From: CAZJYI01 sp964550025 | GTDB lineage: Bacteria; Verrucomicrobiota; Kiritimatiellia; UBA8416; CAYOBW01 | Assembly (NCBI GenBank): GCA_964550025.1 | Contig: CAZJYI010000006.1 | Span: 1 to 64,000 of the forward strand | Length of the DNA: 64,000 nt | Direction of reading: 5' to 3' | Part shown: positions 41,610-50,964 of the stretch, one piece after another | How the letters are laid out: every line of letters starts with the position of its first letter | How positions within the stretch are numbered: position 1 is the stretch's first letter | The notes under the pieces: generated by a model | Told to the model about the DNA's origin: nothing | Databases searched by the model: none | Seen by the model: the letters and a program-made list of their open reading frames with translations, nothing else | Program-made: the position numbers and the translations under genes

Positions 41610-42515
41610 TCACCGGCGCGGGCGTCCGCGCATGACGCTGCTGCCGCGAGCCGGACCGGACGCCGTGCGTGGAACACGGCCGCCGCACATGAACGTGAGA
41701 CGTTCCTCGAGGACCAGCAGGTTCGCGAAGGGCCGCTGCGGACCCGTGCGGTTGTGCTGAAGCAGCCAGAACGCGACCAGGCCGGGCGTGTAGGTGTCGG
41801 TGGTGTCCACGCCGAAGTGATCCCAGACCTCGATTCTCAGGTCGAGGCAGACCTTCTCGGGCGTCTCGACGAGGTTGCGCACGTATACCCTGTTCGCCTT
41901 GGTGCCGCCGATGCACGCGCCAAGCGGCTTGGTGCTGGAGCCGGGCAGCATGGTGTGCCAGATTGCGTTCCATCCTATCCAGGGGCAGGAGCCGAACTTG
42001 AGGTTGTATACCCCGCCACCGTACTTGCGTTGGGTCTTGATCTTCTTGCCGAGGGTGGCGGCAATCGCGTTTCTGCCGACCCGGAAAGCATCCGTGCTGC
42101 GCGCCTGCTTGACGAGGGCAGTATTTCGACCGTGAATCTGAAGGCGGGCCTTCCCGCCCATGAACTGTTTTACCATGTACTCCCCGAGCTCGCCGGCCCC
42201 CACGCGTTTCAATTCACCCCGGAGCATCTTCTCCAGCCCCTTGTTAGTGAACCCGTCCGGGGTGCTGTTCAGCATGCGCATCTGCACCATGTCACCCGGG
42301 CCGAGGATCTTCAGCGGCTTGAACCTGGGTAGGGGCGGCTTGGTCCAGTCCTTGAACATCATGTCGGGATTGTGCACTTGCAGGGGGCACATAACGCCTG
42401 CCGGGTAAATGCTGCTATCGTCCCATTTTACCCTCTTGCCCTTGATATCTCGATCAATCGAAGAGCACGAGTACACACCGACCCACTTCGAGTCTCCCGC
42501 ACGTACATTTCCCAT
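41610..42515 (-). CDS. putative T6SS effector, unrecognised family
   Basis: 301 residues; no signal peptide or membrane segment. The central part is basic (ALVKQARSTDAFRVGRNAIA, then GKKIKTQRKYGGGVYNLKFG). A later segment, FGVDTTDTYTPGLVAFWLLQ followed by HNRTGPQRPFANLLVLEERL, resembles a motif in a T6SS-associated DUF6402-type family, but this is from memory and uncertain. No catalytic motif could be assigned. It lies upstream of vgrG2, separated by that gene's promoter, and downstream of the PKMT-like gene, so it is a candidate cargo protein. Confidence 0.6.
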   Translation of the reverse strand: MGNVRAGDSKWVGVYSCSSIDRDIKGKRVKWDDSSIYPAGVMCPLQVHNPDMMFKDWTKPPLPRFKPLKILGPGDMVQMRMLNSTPDGFTNKGLEKMLRGELKRVGAGELGEYMVKQFMGGKARLQIHGRNTALVKQARSTDAFRVGRNAIAATLGKKIKTQRKYGGGVYNLKFGSCPWIGWNAIWHTMLPGSSTKPLGACIGGTKANRVYVRNLVETPEKVCLDLRIEVWDHFGVDTTDTYTPGLVAFWLLQHNRTGPQRPFANLLVLEERLTFMCGGRVPRTASGPARGSSVMRGRPRR

Positions 42516-42562
42516 GGCGCTTCCTCCCCCGAGGCGGCCTTCTCAGCCTGACGCCGCCCCCC

Positions 42563-44131
42563 TCATTCGGTCAGCATAGACGTTGCCGCCAGCCGGGACA
42601 AGCAATTCTCCAGGGCTTCGGCGAGGGCGTCCCTCAGCTCGTCGGCATTGGCGACATCCTCGCCTTCCCGGCGCGCGACCAGTGCGCCCTCGGCGACGAG
42701 GGCATTCAAGTGCCGCAGCAGTGAGGCGCGGTTCCGAGTGCCGTCGAGCACGGGCACCAGGTGTTTGGCCACGCTGTCCAGTCTTACGGGCTCATGGCGC
42801 TGGTTCACGACGGGCAGGCCGTGTTCGGCCTGGAAGACGGCCAGTTTGCTCACGCGCGGTCTGTCATTCACACTGGCCGCGAAATCACCTTCCCAGGAAC
42901 GCAATTCGACGATGTCCGCGGCATAGCACTGCAGCACGTCTTCGCGCAGGACCCGTTGGGCGGTCTTCTCACACGCTTCGTCGTCGATTCCCGCTTCCGC
43001 CGTACGCTGTCGGGCCAGCCGGTACAGTGCGTCAATGTCTGATGACCCGGGCCAAATTTCTCCCAAGACTGCCAGGCAGGCCTTTGTGAGGGGGCGTTCC
43101 GCCTGGATGACGGCGCCGCCGGGAGTGCGGAATGACTGTCCGAGGTCCGGCGACAGATCCACGTCGCCGGCGGCGCACTGCGCGGAGGAGGCGATCAACA
43201 TGCCGTTCAGGGCGTCTGCGGTCAGGTTGCGGTCAAGGGGCAGATCCTTGTGACATAGAAGGGTCTGGCGGAATTGCCGGTTGCGCAGGAAGTCCATGTA
43301 CTGTTCGGTGTAGATGATGTTGGGGCTGATCCGGTCGAGCGTTTCACGCACCGTTGCGGGGAAGGCGTTTGGCAACATCGTCGAGAACTCCGCTTCCCCC
43401 AGGTACTGCAGCCCGTGGCGTGCCGCCCGCTCCACGAACTGGTGGAAGTAGAGCGGCGCATTGACCTCCTCCATATGGTCGTGGAACAGGTAGGCGTCCG
43501 TACACCTGCGCACCAGGTCCAGTTCCTGTTTCAGCAGCATCCCGTATGCGCTGTCCGCGGTGGGCACGGCACCGGACAAGAAATCGATCAGCGCCCTGGC
43601 CTGCTCAATCCTCTCGTCCGTCTCTTCGAAACGGTTTCCGTGGAACAGCATCATGTGGCGGATCATCTCCCGCACGTGCCAGCCGGGGTAGGTATTGTAG
43701 CTGATGTAGGCGATTCCCTGTTCGCTCAGGTTTCGCGCGCACAGCGACAGGAGCCTCCTCTGCACCGGATCCGGCACCCAGGAGTATACCCCGTGGGCGA
43801 TGATGTAGTCGAAGCGTCCCCACGAATCGTCGACATCGAGAATGTCCGCGTGCTCGATGCGGATGTTCTCCAGGCCGAGCTCGCCGACGACGGCCCGCCC
43901 CGCGTCGGCCTGGCGCCCCGAGAGATCAATGCCGACGAACTCACTCTCGGGAAGGTGAAAAGCCATGGGAATCACGTTCCCCCCGCCGGCGCAGCCAATC
44001 TCGAGCACACGGCACGCTGTGGGAGGTACCGGCGATATCCCGAAAACACGGCCGACCGTGCAGAGCCTCTGCGGGTGACTCTGGGGGAAGGACTGGCTTT
44101 CGTAAGGGATCTGATCGTACGTGTTATGCAT
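42563..44131 (-). CDS. PKMT-type SAM methyltransferase with regulatory domain
   Basis: 522 residues from the ATG at 44131. An N-terminal class I methyltransferase has motif I CRVLEIGCAGGGNVIPMAFH (about 40-59), FVGIDLSGRQADAGRAVVGE and FDYIIAHGVYSWVPDPVQRR, with SYNTYPGWHVREMIRHMM after. A methyltransferase regulatory domain (about 205-310) and a C-terminal winged-helix-like part (VLDGTRNRASLLRHLNALVA) complete the plan of the rickettsial protein-lysine methyltransferase PKMT. Lysine methylation of a surface or secreted protein is therefore possible; the substrate is unknown. The start overlaps the stop of the membrane gene upstream by 8 bases, so the two are translationally linked. Confidence 0.8.
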   Translation of the reverse strand: MHNTYDQIPYESQSFPQSHPQRLCTVGRVFGISPVPPTACRVLEIGCAGGGNVIPMAFHLPESEFVGIDLSGRQADAGRAVVGELGLENIRIEHADILDVDDSWGRFDYIIAHGVYSWVPDPVQRRLLSLCARNLSEQGIAYISYNTYPGWHVREMIRHMMLFHGNRFEETDERIEQARALIDFLSGAVPTADSAYGMLLKQELDLVRRCTDAYLFHDHMEEVNAPLYFHQFVERAARHGLQYLGEAEFSTMLPNAFPATVRETLDRISPNIIYTEQYMDFLRNRQFRQTLLCHKDLPLDRNLTADALNGMLIASSAQCAAGDVDLSPDLGQSFRTPGGAVIQAERPLTKACLAVLGEIWPGSSDIDALYRLARQRTAEAGIDDEACEKTAQRVLREDVLQCYAADIVELRSWEGDFAASVNDRPRVSKLAVFQAEHGLPVVNQRHEPVRLDSVAKHLVPVLDGTRNRASLLRHLNALVAEGALVARREGEDVANADELRDALAEALENCLSRLAATSMLTE

Positions 44132-44900
44132 GGGCTCCGTCGTCCGTCGAACACCGGTTCGTGAGCGAACCCAAAAGGGCGAGCCTACCTGCCTCCGGCG
44201 TTGATTCCCAGTCCAGATCCGCGGCCGCCGTTGTGAAAGACTGGGCGTCCAGGTCTCCCGCATCCCTCATCTCTACGAGGCCACGTTGGAGGCGCTTGAG
44301 CCTGGCGTGGATTGTGTGTCGGGTGACGCCGACGACCGGCAGAATGAGTGCCAGCCCCCAGAAGGGCAACCACGACCGCAGCACCCCCGCGAGTGCCAGA
44401 GACGCCAGGGCGATCGTTCGCGTAAGGGTGGCCGATGCAGCTCGGTCGTGATGGCAGCGCGTGAGCGCGAGCATTGTCCTGCCTAACGCCGACCTGGTGC
44501 GCGGGTCGATCCTCCTGCCGGCCCGGGCATCCTGGGGAACAGGCAGGTCGGCCAGCATGGTCCGCAGAGTGTGCCCGGGGAACATGCGGACCTGCATAAT
44601 GCTGCCGGTGAAGTCGTTCAAGTCGAGTTTCCCCTCCGTCCACATGTCCATGATCTGCCGTTGCCATTTGCCCACGAGGTGAGCATCGTGGCACGCGAAG
44701 CACCCACAGACCGGTACCAGCAACACGAAGCCCATCAGGGGCCGCCACGACCACCACGCGAGAGCTCCACCAGTGGCGATGAGCGAGATGCCCACCACAC
44801 CAATGACCAGGTTCCGGAAACGCCTCGTGCGCGACTCGATCACCCGCGCCGTTAGGTCGAGGGGGCTTGACGGGCTGTTTCCCTGTGACACGTCATTCAC
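44124..44900 (-). CDS. hypothetical membrane protein
   Basis: 258 residues, unrecognised. Hydrophobic segments at about 31-50 (NLVIGVVGISLIATGGALAW) and about 55-70, and at about 160-190 (IALASLALAGVL, then LPFWGLALILPVVGV) suggest four membrane helices. The central cytoplasmic part carries CGCFACHDAHLVGKW, with three cysteines and two histidines that could bind metal. It is the first gene of the unit with the PKMT-like methyltransferase, whose ATG overlaps its stop. It might anchor or regulate that enzyme. The bases from 44901 to 45125 hold no gene. Confidence 0.6.
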   Translation of the reverse strand: MNDVSQGNSPSSPLDLTARVIESRTRRFRNLVIGVVGISLIATGGALAWWSWRPLMGFVLLVPVCGCFACHDAHLVGKWQRQIMDMWTEGKLDLNDFTGSIMQVRMFPGHTLRTMLADLPVPQDARAGRRIDPRTRSALGRTMLALTRCHHDRAASATLTRTIALASLALAGVLRSWLPFWGLALILPVVGVTRHTIHARLKRLQRGLVEMRDAGDLDAQSFTTAAADLDWESTPEAGRLALLGSLTNRCSTDDGAHA

Positions 44901-45125
44901 GTGATATCCGCCCTGCTTCCGTTTCTTCGCGTGGCTGCGAAGACGACGGCCCCGAGACGCGGCCTGCTATGCGGAATGCAGGAAAGCCAAGCCTGCGGGC
45001 AAGCTCATTCCGCCCAGTCGGCGCCTCACCGTACCGGGCGTCAGTTCCATGTCGTCGTCGGTCACTGCCAATCTACAGGAATCGCCGCAACGGTCAATGA
45101 AATGTGGCCGCTTGGTTGAACGCCG

Positions 45126-45154
45126 TTGACGACGGAGAGGGCAGTTGGTACTAA
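45126..45154 (+). promoter_or_regulatory. promoter of the RHS toxin-immunity pair
   Basis: TTGACG (45126-45131), 17 bases, TACTAA (45149-45154). The -35 is strong and the -10 moderate. It argues that the start of the RHS gene is the ATG at 45213 rather than the TTG at 45126, which forms the -35 box. Confidence 0.45.
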
Positions 45155-45212
45155 ACGAGTGGCGGGATTGAATCAATCGGCCCGGTTCTTCTCTGTGCAC
45201 GGGAGGGTCACG

Positions 45213-48200
45213 ATGCTGGCGGGAAGAGTGGCAATGGGGCACCCGGTCGACGTGGCATCGGGCGCGTTCTACTGCAGCTATGAGGACGTGTGGATTCCCG
45301 GGCTAGTGGATCTCGTCTGGAGGCGCCGCTACAATACCGCACTCCTGGACCTACCCGATTCACCCATGGGAAGAGGGTGGAGCGTTCCCTACTTTGCCAC
45401 GCTGTGGCGTCAGGGCAACGAGTACCATGTTGCGCTTCCCGAAGGGGGGGAGGAGGTGTTCGACGATTCCGAAGGGGCAATCGCCCGTGGCGGAGTCATT
45501 CGGCACTTTGGTACGTTTCAAGAACTGACCAGGGATGGCCACCAGTACGTTCTGACCCGATGGGACATTGACACTCTGCAAGTCGAGCGGTGCTACTTCT
45601 CCAGTGCCGACGGCGGGGAGAATGTCTCTCGTCTGACAAGCATACAGGGCCTGTCCGGTGCAGGACTCTTCTTCTCCTACGACGCAGCCGGTCGCCTCAA
45701 TCAGATTGAGCAGCGCCCCGAGAACCGCACTCTGGACGTTGAGTATGACGCGAGGAATCTCGTCCGAGCGGTGTCATTCCGGATGCCGAACGGGGAGCGA
45801 AGACGGCTTGTTCGCTATGAGTACGATCGGGGGCGTCGCCTCGTGGCGGCGTTCAATGCCCTGGGGCACGCCGATCGTTTCGAGTATGACGCCAACTCGC
45901 TGATGACGCGCGAGCTGCAGCGGGACGGCGCTGTCTTCGACATGTCGTACGACGACCAGAGACGTTGTGTCCGGACATCGGGGCGGAACGGATACGACGA
46001 GAAAATGTTCCGCTATTACGACCACATCGGCTGGACCGAGGTCACCGACAGTCACGCGAACGTTACACGCTTTCAGTGGCTGCCAAGCGGACAGGTGGTT
46101 GAGGAGATTACTCCCGGTGGGGGCGTGTCGAGGACGGACTACGACGAGTTTGGCCGTATCGTTGAACAGATCGATCCGCTCGGGGCCTCAACCAGGTACG
46201 CGTATGATGAGACGGGTAATCTGGCTGAAGTGACGAATGCCATGGGCAGGACAATACGGTTCCGTTTCGGCCCTAACCGTGAGCTCGTCGAATACACCAG
46301 CCTGGGCGGCAGCAGATGGGTTCGCCAGTACGACCACCGCAATCGTTTGGTCGCGTCCCGAGGACCGGAAGGCGCTACCCGCCGCTGGGAGTGGTCTGAG
46401 TCGGGCAGGCTCGTACGGATGACGAATCCCCGTGGACACTCGATCACCTTCGAACACGGGGAGGGTGGAGAGGTCGTTCGGACCGTCGGTTACGATGGGA
46501 GCGTGGTCGAATGCCTCTACCACCCGCTGGGACTGCCGCTTGAGGTCAGGGAGAATGGCCGCGTCACCCGCTACACTTACGATGCTGGGATGAATCTCGT
46601 CTCTGTTGTTGCGCCGGATGGAGGCACATGCCGTTATCAGCACGATGCCGGCGGCAACCTGATACGCTTCGTTAATTTCGATGGGGCGGTGACCTCCAGA
46701 GTTTTCGGACCCTGTTCGCGGACGCTCGAGATCGTTCGGGCGGACAATCTGCGCGTGCGCTTTCAGTGGGACACGGAGCCGGACCGTCTGTTGGGGATCG
46801 AGGTCGACGGTCTGGGGACGTATTCCTACTCCTACGACGCGAACGGGAACGTGGTCAGGGAGGTCGGTTTCGACGGTCGGGAGACTCGCTACGCGTACGA
46901 CCTCTGCGACATGAAGGTCAGCCAGGCCAACTCGGAGGGAGAGACAACCAGTTTTGAACGTGACCCGACGGGCAGAGTCGTCAAGAAAGTCTGCCCGGAT
47001 GGCAGCGCTACGGAGTTTGCGTACGACGACGGGAATCGTCTGGCTGCGGTCAGCAACGATGAGTGCACGGTAGAGTTCGAGTATGACGGACTTGGAAGAG
47101 TTGTGGCTGAACGCCAGGACGATTTCGAAGTTCGTAGTGCTTTCGATCCCTCCGGCCTGCGCATGCGCCGTGAGTCCTCGCTGGGTCAGTTGGTGGAGTG
47201 CTCCTACGGCCCGGGCATGGAACTGGAGTCCTTGGGGCTGAACGGACGTCTACTTTTTCGCTGCGAGACTGACCGGTTCGGGGGAGAGGTGCGCCGCTCT
47301 ATTCCGGGTGGGCTGGAATTGCGGCAGAACTTCGATCTGCTGGGGAGAATCGTTGAGCAGTGGGTTGGCAAACAGGGCGCTGAAGAAGCTCCCGAGATCG
47401 TGCAGCCTTGCCTTGCCTCTGAATCTCCCGAGCAAACACTGCCTCTCAATCCGTCGACCCTCGTCCATCGCGTATTCTCGTATGAGGATTCGGGCAACAT
47501 ATCCCGATGCCACGACGCGAGGTGGGGAGCGGAACACTACACCTATGACCGCGGAGACCGCGTCACCGACGCCCGCCGCGACCGTGGCGCCAGCGAGTCC
47601 TTCGTCTATGATCGCCACGGCAGGCGTGTTCTCCTGCGCTGTTCCCCGGGTGGCGCGGGCCAGACGACGGAGACCTCCTACGAGCACGGTGCCGCGAATC
47701 AGGTGATCCGCGCCGGCGACGATGTCCTCGACTACAACGTCGACGGGTGCCTGGTTCGACGAGTCGAGAACGCAGGCAGGGAAGACCAACGCGTCTGGGA
47801 GTACGAGTGGAACGGTGACGGATTGCTCGCAGCGCTGACCCGTCCGTCCGGAGCGCGCTGGGAGTATTTCTACGATGGTCTGGGGCGGCGGACACGCAAA
47901 GTCGGTCCGGACGGAGAGACACGTTTTCTGTGGGACCGGGACGACATCGTCCATGAGGTGACGGGAGAGACGTGGCATAGCTGGATTCATCACCCGCGCA
48001 CGGGTCGGCCCCTGGCGCAACTCGACGGCGAAGATCTGTACGCCTGCGTGACCGATTGGCTGGGCACTCCGAGAGAGTTGTTGGGTGAATCCGGTACGCT
48101 GGACCTGGCCAGTCGTCTCCGGACTTGGGGTGAACTCGACGCGGGGGATGGGGAGGGCATTGAGTGTCCTGTTCGCTTGCCGGGCCAGTGGTACGATGCG

Positions 48201-48743
48201 GAAAGCGGTCTCCACTACAACCGATTCCGGTACTACGACCCGGGGCTTGGATGCTACATATCCCGTGATCCGTATCGCATGCTGGCGGGTTTCCTGGAGT
48301 ACGCCTACGCGCCAAATCCACTCATGTGGATCGATTTCTACGCCCTGGATTCGATCTACGTGGTTCGTCGTCCTGACGGCACCGTCAGATACGTGGGCAT
48401 CACGAACGAGAATCAGACCGACAAGGATGTTGCCCTGCGGCGGCAGGGAGAGCACCGGCAGACCACGGGACGCGAGAACTGGAAACTGGAAGTCATCGCA
48501 ACGAATGTGGACCACGATACCGCACGCGGCGTGGAGCAGGGCCTCATAGATCGGCTGGGCGGTCCGAAAAGCACGGGGGGTGCCGGGCAGCATCTCGCCA
48601 ACAAGATCAACAGCATGTCTCCCGACAATTCGGATGACCACAAGTACTCGAGCGGTAAGACCCGAAAGGAGAGAATGGCGGCGGGCAAGAAGACCGTAGA
48701 TGACTTCCTGGAGAACGAGAAGAAGAAGAAAAAGGACTGCTGA
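45213..48743 (+). CDS. RHS-repeat protein with GIY-YIG-like toxin C-terminus
   Basis: 1,176 residues from the ATG at 45213 (GGGAGG six bases upstream). An N-terminal DUF6531-type start (GHPVDVASGAFYCSYED, then WRRRYN, MGRGWSVPYF) is followed by many YD repeats (YDAAGRLNQIE, YDEFGRIVEQIDPLGASTRY, YDETGNLAEVTNAMGRTIRF) that build the RHS beta-cage. The core ends at about 1006-1025 with FRYYDPGLGCYISRDPYRML. The C-terminal 150 residues are variable cargo: IYVVRRPDGTVRYVGITN (about 1047-1064) reads as the GIY-YIG signature, with a conserved-type Glu in ARGVEQGLIDRLGG (about 1107). Predicted DNA nuclease, released from the cage. The immunity candidate follows 89 bases later. Confidence 0.87.
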   Translation: MLAGRVAMGHPVDVASGAFYCSYEDVWIPGLVDLVWRRRYNTALLDLPDSPMGRGWSVPYFATLWRQGNEYHVALPEGGEEVFDDSEGAIARGGVIRHFGTFQELTRDGHQYVLTRWDIDTLQVERCYFSSADGGENVSRLTSIQGLSGAGLFFSYDAAGRLNQIEQRPENRTLDVEYDARNLVRAVSFRMPNGERRRLVRYEYDRGRRLVAAFNALGHADRFEYDANSLMTRELQRDGAVFDMSYDDQRRCVRTSGRNGYDEKMFRYYDHIGWTEVTDSHANVTRFQWLPSGQVVEEITPGGGVSRTDYDEFGRIVEQIDPLGASTRYAYDETGNLAEVTNAMGRTIRFRFGPNRELVEYTSLGGSRWVRQYDHRNRLVASRGPEGATRRWEWSESGRLVRMTNPRGHSITFEHGEGGEVVRTVGYDGSVVECLYHPLGLPLEVRENGRVTRYTYDAGMNLVSVVAPDGGTCRYQHDAGGNLIRFVNFDGAVTSRVFGPCSRTLEIVRADNLRVRFQWDTEPDRLLGIEVDGLGTYSYSYDANGNVVREVGFDGRETRYAYDLCDMKVSQANSEGETTSFERDPTGRVVKKVCPDGSATEFAYDDGNRLAAVSNDECTVEFEYDGLGRVVAERQDDFEVRSAFDPSGLRMRRESSLGQLVECSYGPGMELESLGLNGRLLFRCETDRFGGEVRRSIPGGLELRQNFDLLGRIVEQWVGKQGAEEAPEIVQPCLASESPEQTLPLNPSTLVHRVFSYEDSGNISRCHDARWGAEHYTYDRGDRVTDARRDRGASESFVYDRHGRRVLLRCSPGGAGQTTETSYEHGAANQVIRAGDDVLDYNVDGCLVRRVENAGREDQRVWEYEWNGDGLLAALTRPSGARWEYFYDGLGRRTRKVGPDGETRFLWDRDDIVHEVTGETWHSWIHHPRTGRPLAQLDGEDLYACVTDWLGTPRELLGESGTLDLASRLRTWGELDAGDGEGIECPVRLPGQWYDAESGLHYNRFRYYDPGLGCYISRDPYRMLAGFLEYAYAPNPLMWIDFYALDSIYVVRRPDGTVRYVGITNENQTDKDVALRRQGEHRQTTGRENWKLEVIATNVDHDTARGVEQGLIDRLGGPKSTGGAGQHLANKINSMSPDNSDDHKYSSGKTRKERMAAGKKTVDDFLENEKKKKKDC

Positions 48744-48832
48744 CGGGAGGACCATTGTTTGGGCGCATGTTCTGAGAGCGATGATCCCGCGGCGCGATAC
48801 AGGACGGAAACCACGGGAAAGAGGAGAACACG

Positions 48833-49726
48833 ATGGGTTGGTTGAGCCAGAGCCACAAGGACCAGGAGCTTCACTTTGGAGACGGCAGTCTGGACTGTGC
48901 GCACGACTTCCTGCAGAAAATGCGAGAAATCTATAGTGAATCGGAACTTGGGCGGTATCCCACCCTTGAGGAGATACTCTTCAACCTGCAGACCGTCCTG
49001 GCTGCCGATCTGGAGGGCTTCACGTCGAACCTCGAAGGATTGGAGCTGGGCGAACTGGTGGCCAAGACCAGAAAGAAGGCTGCAAAACCGAAACCCAGAG
49101 ACGGGAACGTTCTGCAGATTCCGTTCAGTGACCACACCAGCGGATTCGCTCAGGTCCTCAAGGTTCTGCCGAGGCAGGCCGGTGTGGTAGGCGTCTATCC
49201 GCTTGTTCAGAAGGGAATACCGAACCTGGTTGCCTTGTCGGAGATGCCGTTCGTCTGTCAGCTACGCATCGAACTCACGGGGGTCCTGTGGCGACACTGG
49301 CGCATTGTCGGAGACCTCCCCGTGGCGGCCTCACCCGAGCCGGCGGAAACTGGCGCGTACTCCCCCTGCCAGGTTGCTGTATGGGAGATGATTGATGCGC
49401 TGCAGAAGGTGAAGGTGCTCGATCCGGCGTTCCGCGTGTACACCCAGATCAAGGCCTATCATCCTTCGCGTTGCGACCGGTACATAGAATGGCTCTCCGA
49501 GACGATGCGCTTCCTGGTGGACAGGAAACTGCTCTCGAAAGACGGTTTGGCCATGGGGAGCGCCGGCCGGGTCCAGCCGGACTTCGTGCTGCATTCCGGG
49601 TTGCTGACGGAGCAAGGAAAACGGTTCTACGACAGCGTATTCGCTGCCGACTACGCGGTGGATACGCAGGAAGATACGTATGTTGCACTTGAGCAGTACT
49701 GGGCGACGTTCAAGGGGAACCCTTAG
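48833..49726 (+). CDS. putative immunity protein for the RHS GIY-YIG toxin
   Basis: 297 residues; GAGGAG six bases before the ATG. No signal peptide, as expected for a cytoplasmic inhibitor of a nuclease. The segment VLQIPFSDHTSGFAQVLKVL followed by QAGVVGVYPLV resembles the core strand pattern of Imm26-type immunity proteins. The rest (FVCQLRIELTGVLWRHWRIV, RCDRYIEWLSETMRFLVDRK) is alpha/beta without a recognised family. Position directly after the toxin C-terminus is the main evidence. It converges on the VgrG3 operon. Confidence 0.6.
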   Translation: MGWLSQSHKDQELHFGDGSLDCAHDFLQKMREIYSESELGRYPTLEEILFNLQTVLAADLEGFTSNLEGLELGELVAKTRKKAAKPKPRDGNVLQIPFSDHTSGFAQVLKVLPRQAGVVGVYPLVQKGIPNLVALSEMPFVCQLRIELTGVLWRHWRIVGDLPVAASPEPAETGAYSPCQVAVWEMIDALQKVKVLDPAFRVYTQIKAYHPSRCDRYIEWLSETMRFLVDRKLLSKDGLAMGSAGRVQPDFVLHSGLLTEQGKRFYDSVFAADYAVDTQEDTYVALEQYWATFKGNP

Positions 49727-49778
49727 TCAGATTGCCGCGGCTGCACGGCGCGGGACATCGATATGCGTAACACCTGAG

Positions 49779-49799
49779 TCAGGATCGAACCGATCCTGA
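49779..49799. terminator. hairpin between immunity gene and PAAR-like gene
   Basis: TCAGGATCG (49779-49787), loop AAC, CGATCCTGA (49791-49799), a perfect 9-bp stem extended by GAGTC/GACTC with a two-base bulge. It lies between convergent genes; no U-run follows, so it may be a bidirectional terminator or a barrier hairpin. Confidence 0.5.
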
Positions 49800-49810
49800 G
49801 GGACTCACCG

Positions 49811-50569
49811 TCACCCGCCGCCCTTTCGGCCAGGGAGCCGGGATGCCGCTTTCCCCGCGCCGGCCGCGATGCCTGCCTGGGCCGTGCTGACGGCGATGCC
49901 GCGGGCGAGCTGCGCGAAGCTGACCCCGACCATCACGTTGCTGAATCCCAGGGTTGCCGCGTTGGGGACGACCGGGATGTCGCTGCACGACGTGGCTACC
50001 AGGGGTGCCGCGAAAGCCAGTGGGCCGCCGTTGACCGTAACGTTGGGACTGCCGACGGCGGTTGAGCCCTGCGCGCCGGGGTAGGGGAGCGGCGGCATCA
50101 GCAGCTTGACCCAGGTCTGCCACTGGATGAACGCGGAGAAACTGGTGCTGATCGTCTGCCACGTGGTCATGCTGCTGGTGGTGTCGATGCCCGTCACGTC
50201 CTTGATGAAACCCTCGACGCTCTTGGGCTTTGGAATGAAGGAAGCGATGGCGGCAATCGCGATGTTGGCGAGCGTTGTCAGCCCCATCAGAACTATGCCC
50301 ATTGCGATGTTCGTCAGGTAGCGGGTCCAGTACGTGGCGTTGGCCGGTGTGGGCGGCACCGGGACGCCTTGCGGCACATGCGCGAAGTAGCCCATCGCGC
50401 CTACCGTACAGGCCGGCATGCTGTTGATCAGCACGTCGCACATGGGGAACTTGGGCGAGTGCCAGAGGTAGATCGGGCCGAAGTACGGATGCACTGGAAC
50501 GCCCACGACAGCGTGGACGTCGATCCCCACCACGTTGTCCATGAGTTTTACGGCCGGCCAGTTCGGCAT
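49811..50569 (-). CDS. PAAR-like protein with transmembrane segment
   Basis: 252 residues. The N-terminal half has PAAR-like features (KLMDNVVGIDVHAVVGVPVH, FPMCDVLINSMPACTVGAMG), then a hydrophobic hairpin of about 84-112 (TNIAMGIVLMGLTTLANIAI, then AAIASFI). The C-terminal half returns to PAAR-like repeats (TAVGSPNVTVNGGPLAFAAP). PAAR with TM segments normally forms the front end of RHS or nuclease effectors and helps them cross a membrane. Here the module is separate from the RHS protein encoded convergently. It is the last gene of the vgrG3 operon. Confidence 0.72.
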   Translation of the reverse strand: MPNWPAVKLMDNVVGIDVHAVVGVPVHPYFGPIYLWHSPKFPMCDVLINSMPACTVGAMGYFAHVPQGVPVPPTPANATYWTRYLTNIAMGIVLMGLTTLANIAIAAIASFIPKPKSVEGFIKDVTGIDTTSSMTTWQTISTSFSAFIQWQTWVKLLMPPLPYPGAQGSTAVGSPNVTVNGGPLAFAAPLVATSCSDIPVVPNAATLGFSNVMVGVSFAQLARGIAVSTAQAGIAAGAGKAASRLPGRKGGG

Positions 50570-50589
50570 TGTCCGTTTATCTCCTTCGA

Positions 50590-50964
50590 TCAGCCACCGA
50601 CCCCGGTGATCCGCAGGGAGCCCGTGATCCGTTTCTCCTCATACGTCACCCTTAGGCGACTGCCTTTCTTGACGCGTTTGTACACGTCCTCGGTGACTCC
50701 GCACTTACCCTCTTTGTCGCCTATCCGCAGTTTCAGAACATACATCGCACCGCGCGCCTGCACAAGCGTTTGTGCCCGTCCGCCGACGACCTGCCGGCTG
50801 TACGTCCGCCCGGCTTCGTGGAACTCCTTGTCCACGACTCTTCCGATGCCCTCGTGCTCCGCGAGACCGAACGTGTCTATCGCAAGGAAGCCGTAGTAGA
50901 GTGCCACGACTGCGATGACCACTGCGCCAAAGATGTACATGAAGCTGTTGCGCTGGGTTGTCAT
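50590..50964 (-). CDS. small single-pass membrane protein
   Basis: 124 residues from the ATG at 50964, which overlaps the stop of the DUF2169 gene as ATGA. One N-terminal membrane helix (FMYIFGAVVIAVVALYYGFL, about 8-27) is followed by a small beta-barrel-like basic domain (MYVLKLRIGDKEGKCGVTED, then RLRVTYEEKRITG). No family recognised. It lies 20 bases before the PAAR-like gene in the vgrG3 operon and could be an assembly factor or immunity protein. Confidence 0.65.
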   Translation of the reverse strand: MTTQRNSFMYIFGAVVIAVVALYYGFLAIDTFGLAEHEGIGRVVDKEFHEAGRTYSRQVVGGRAQTLVQARGAMYVLKLRIGDKEGKCGVTEDVYKRVKKGSRLRVTYEEKRITGSLRITGVGG

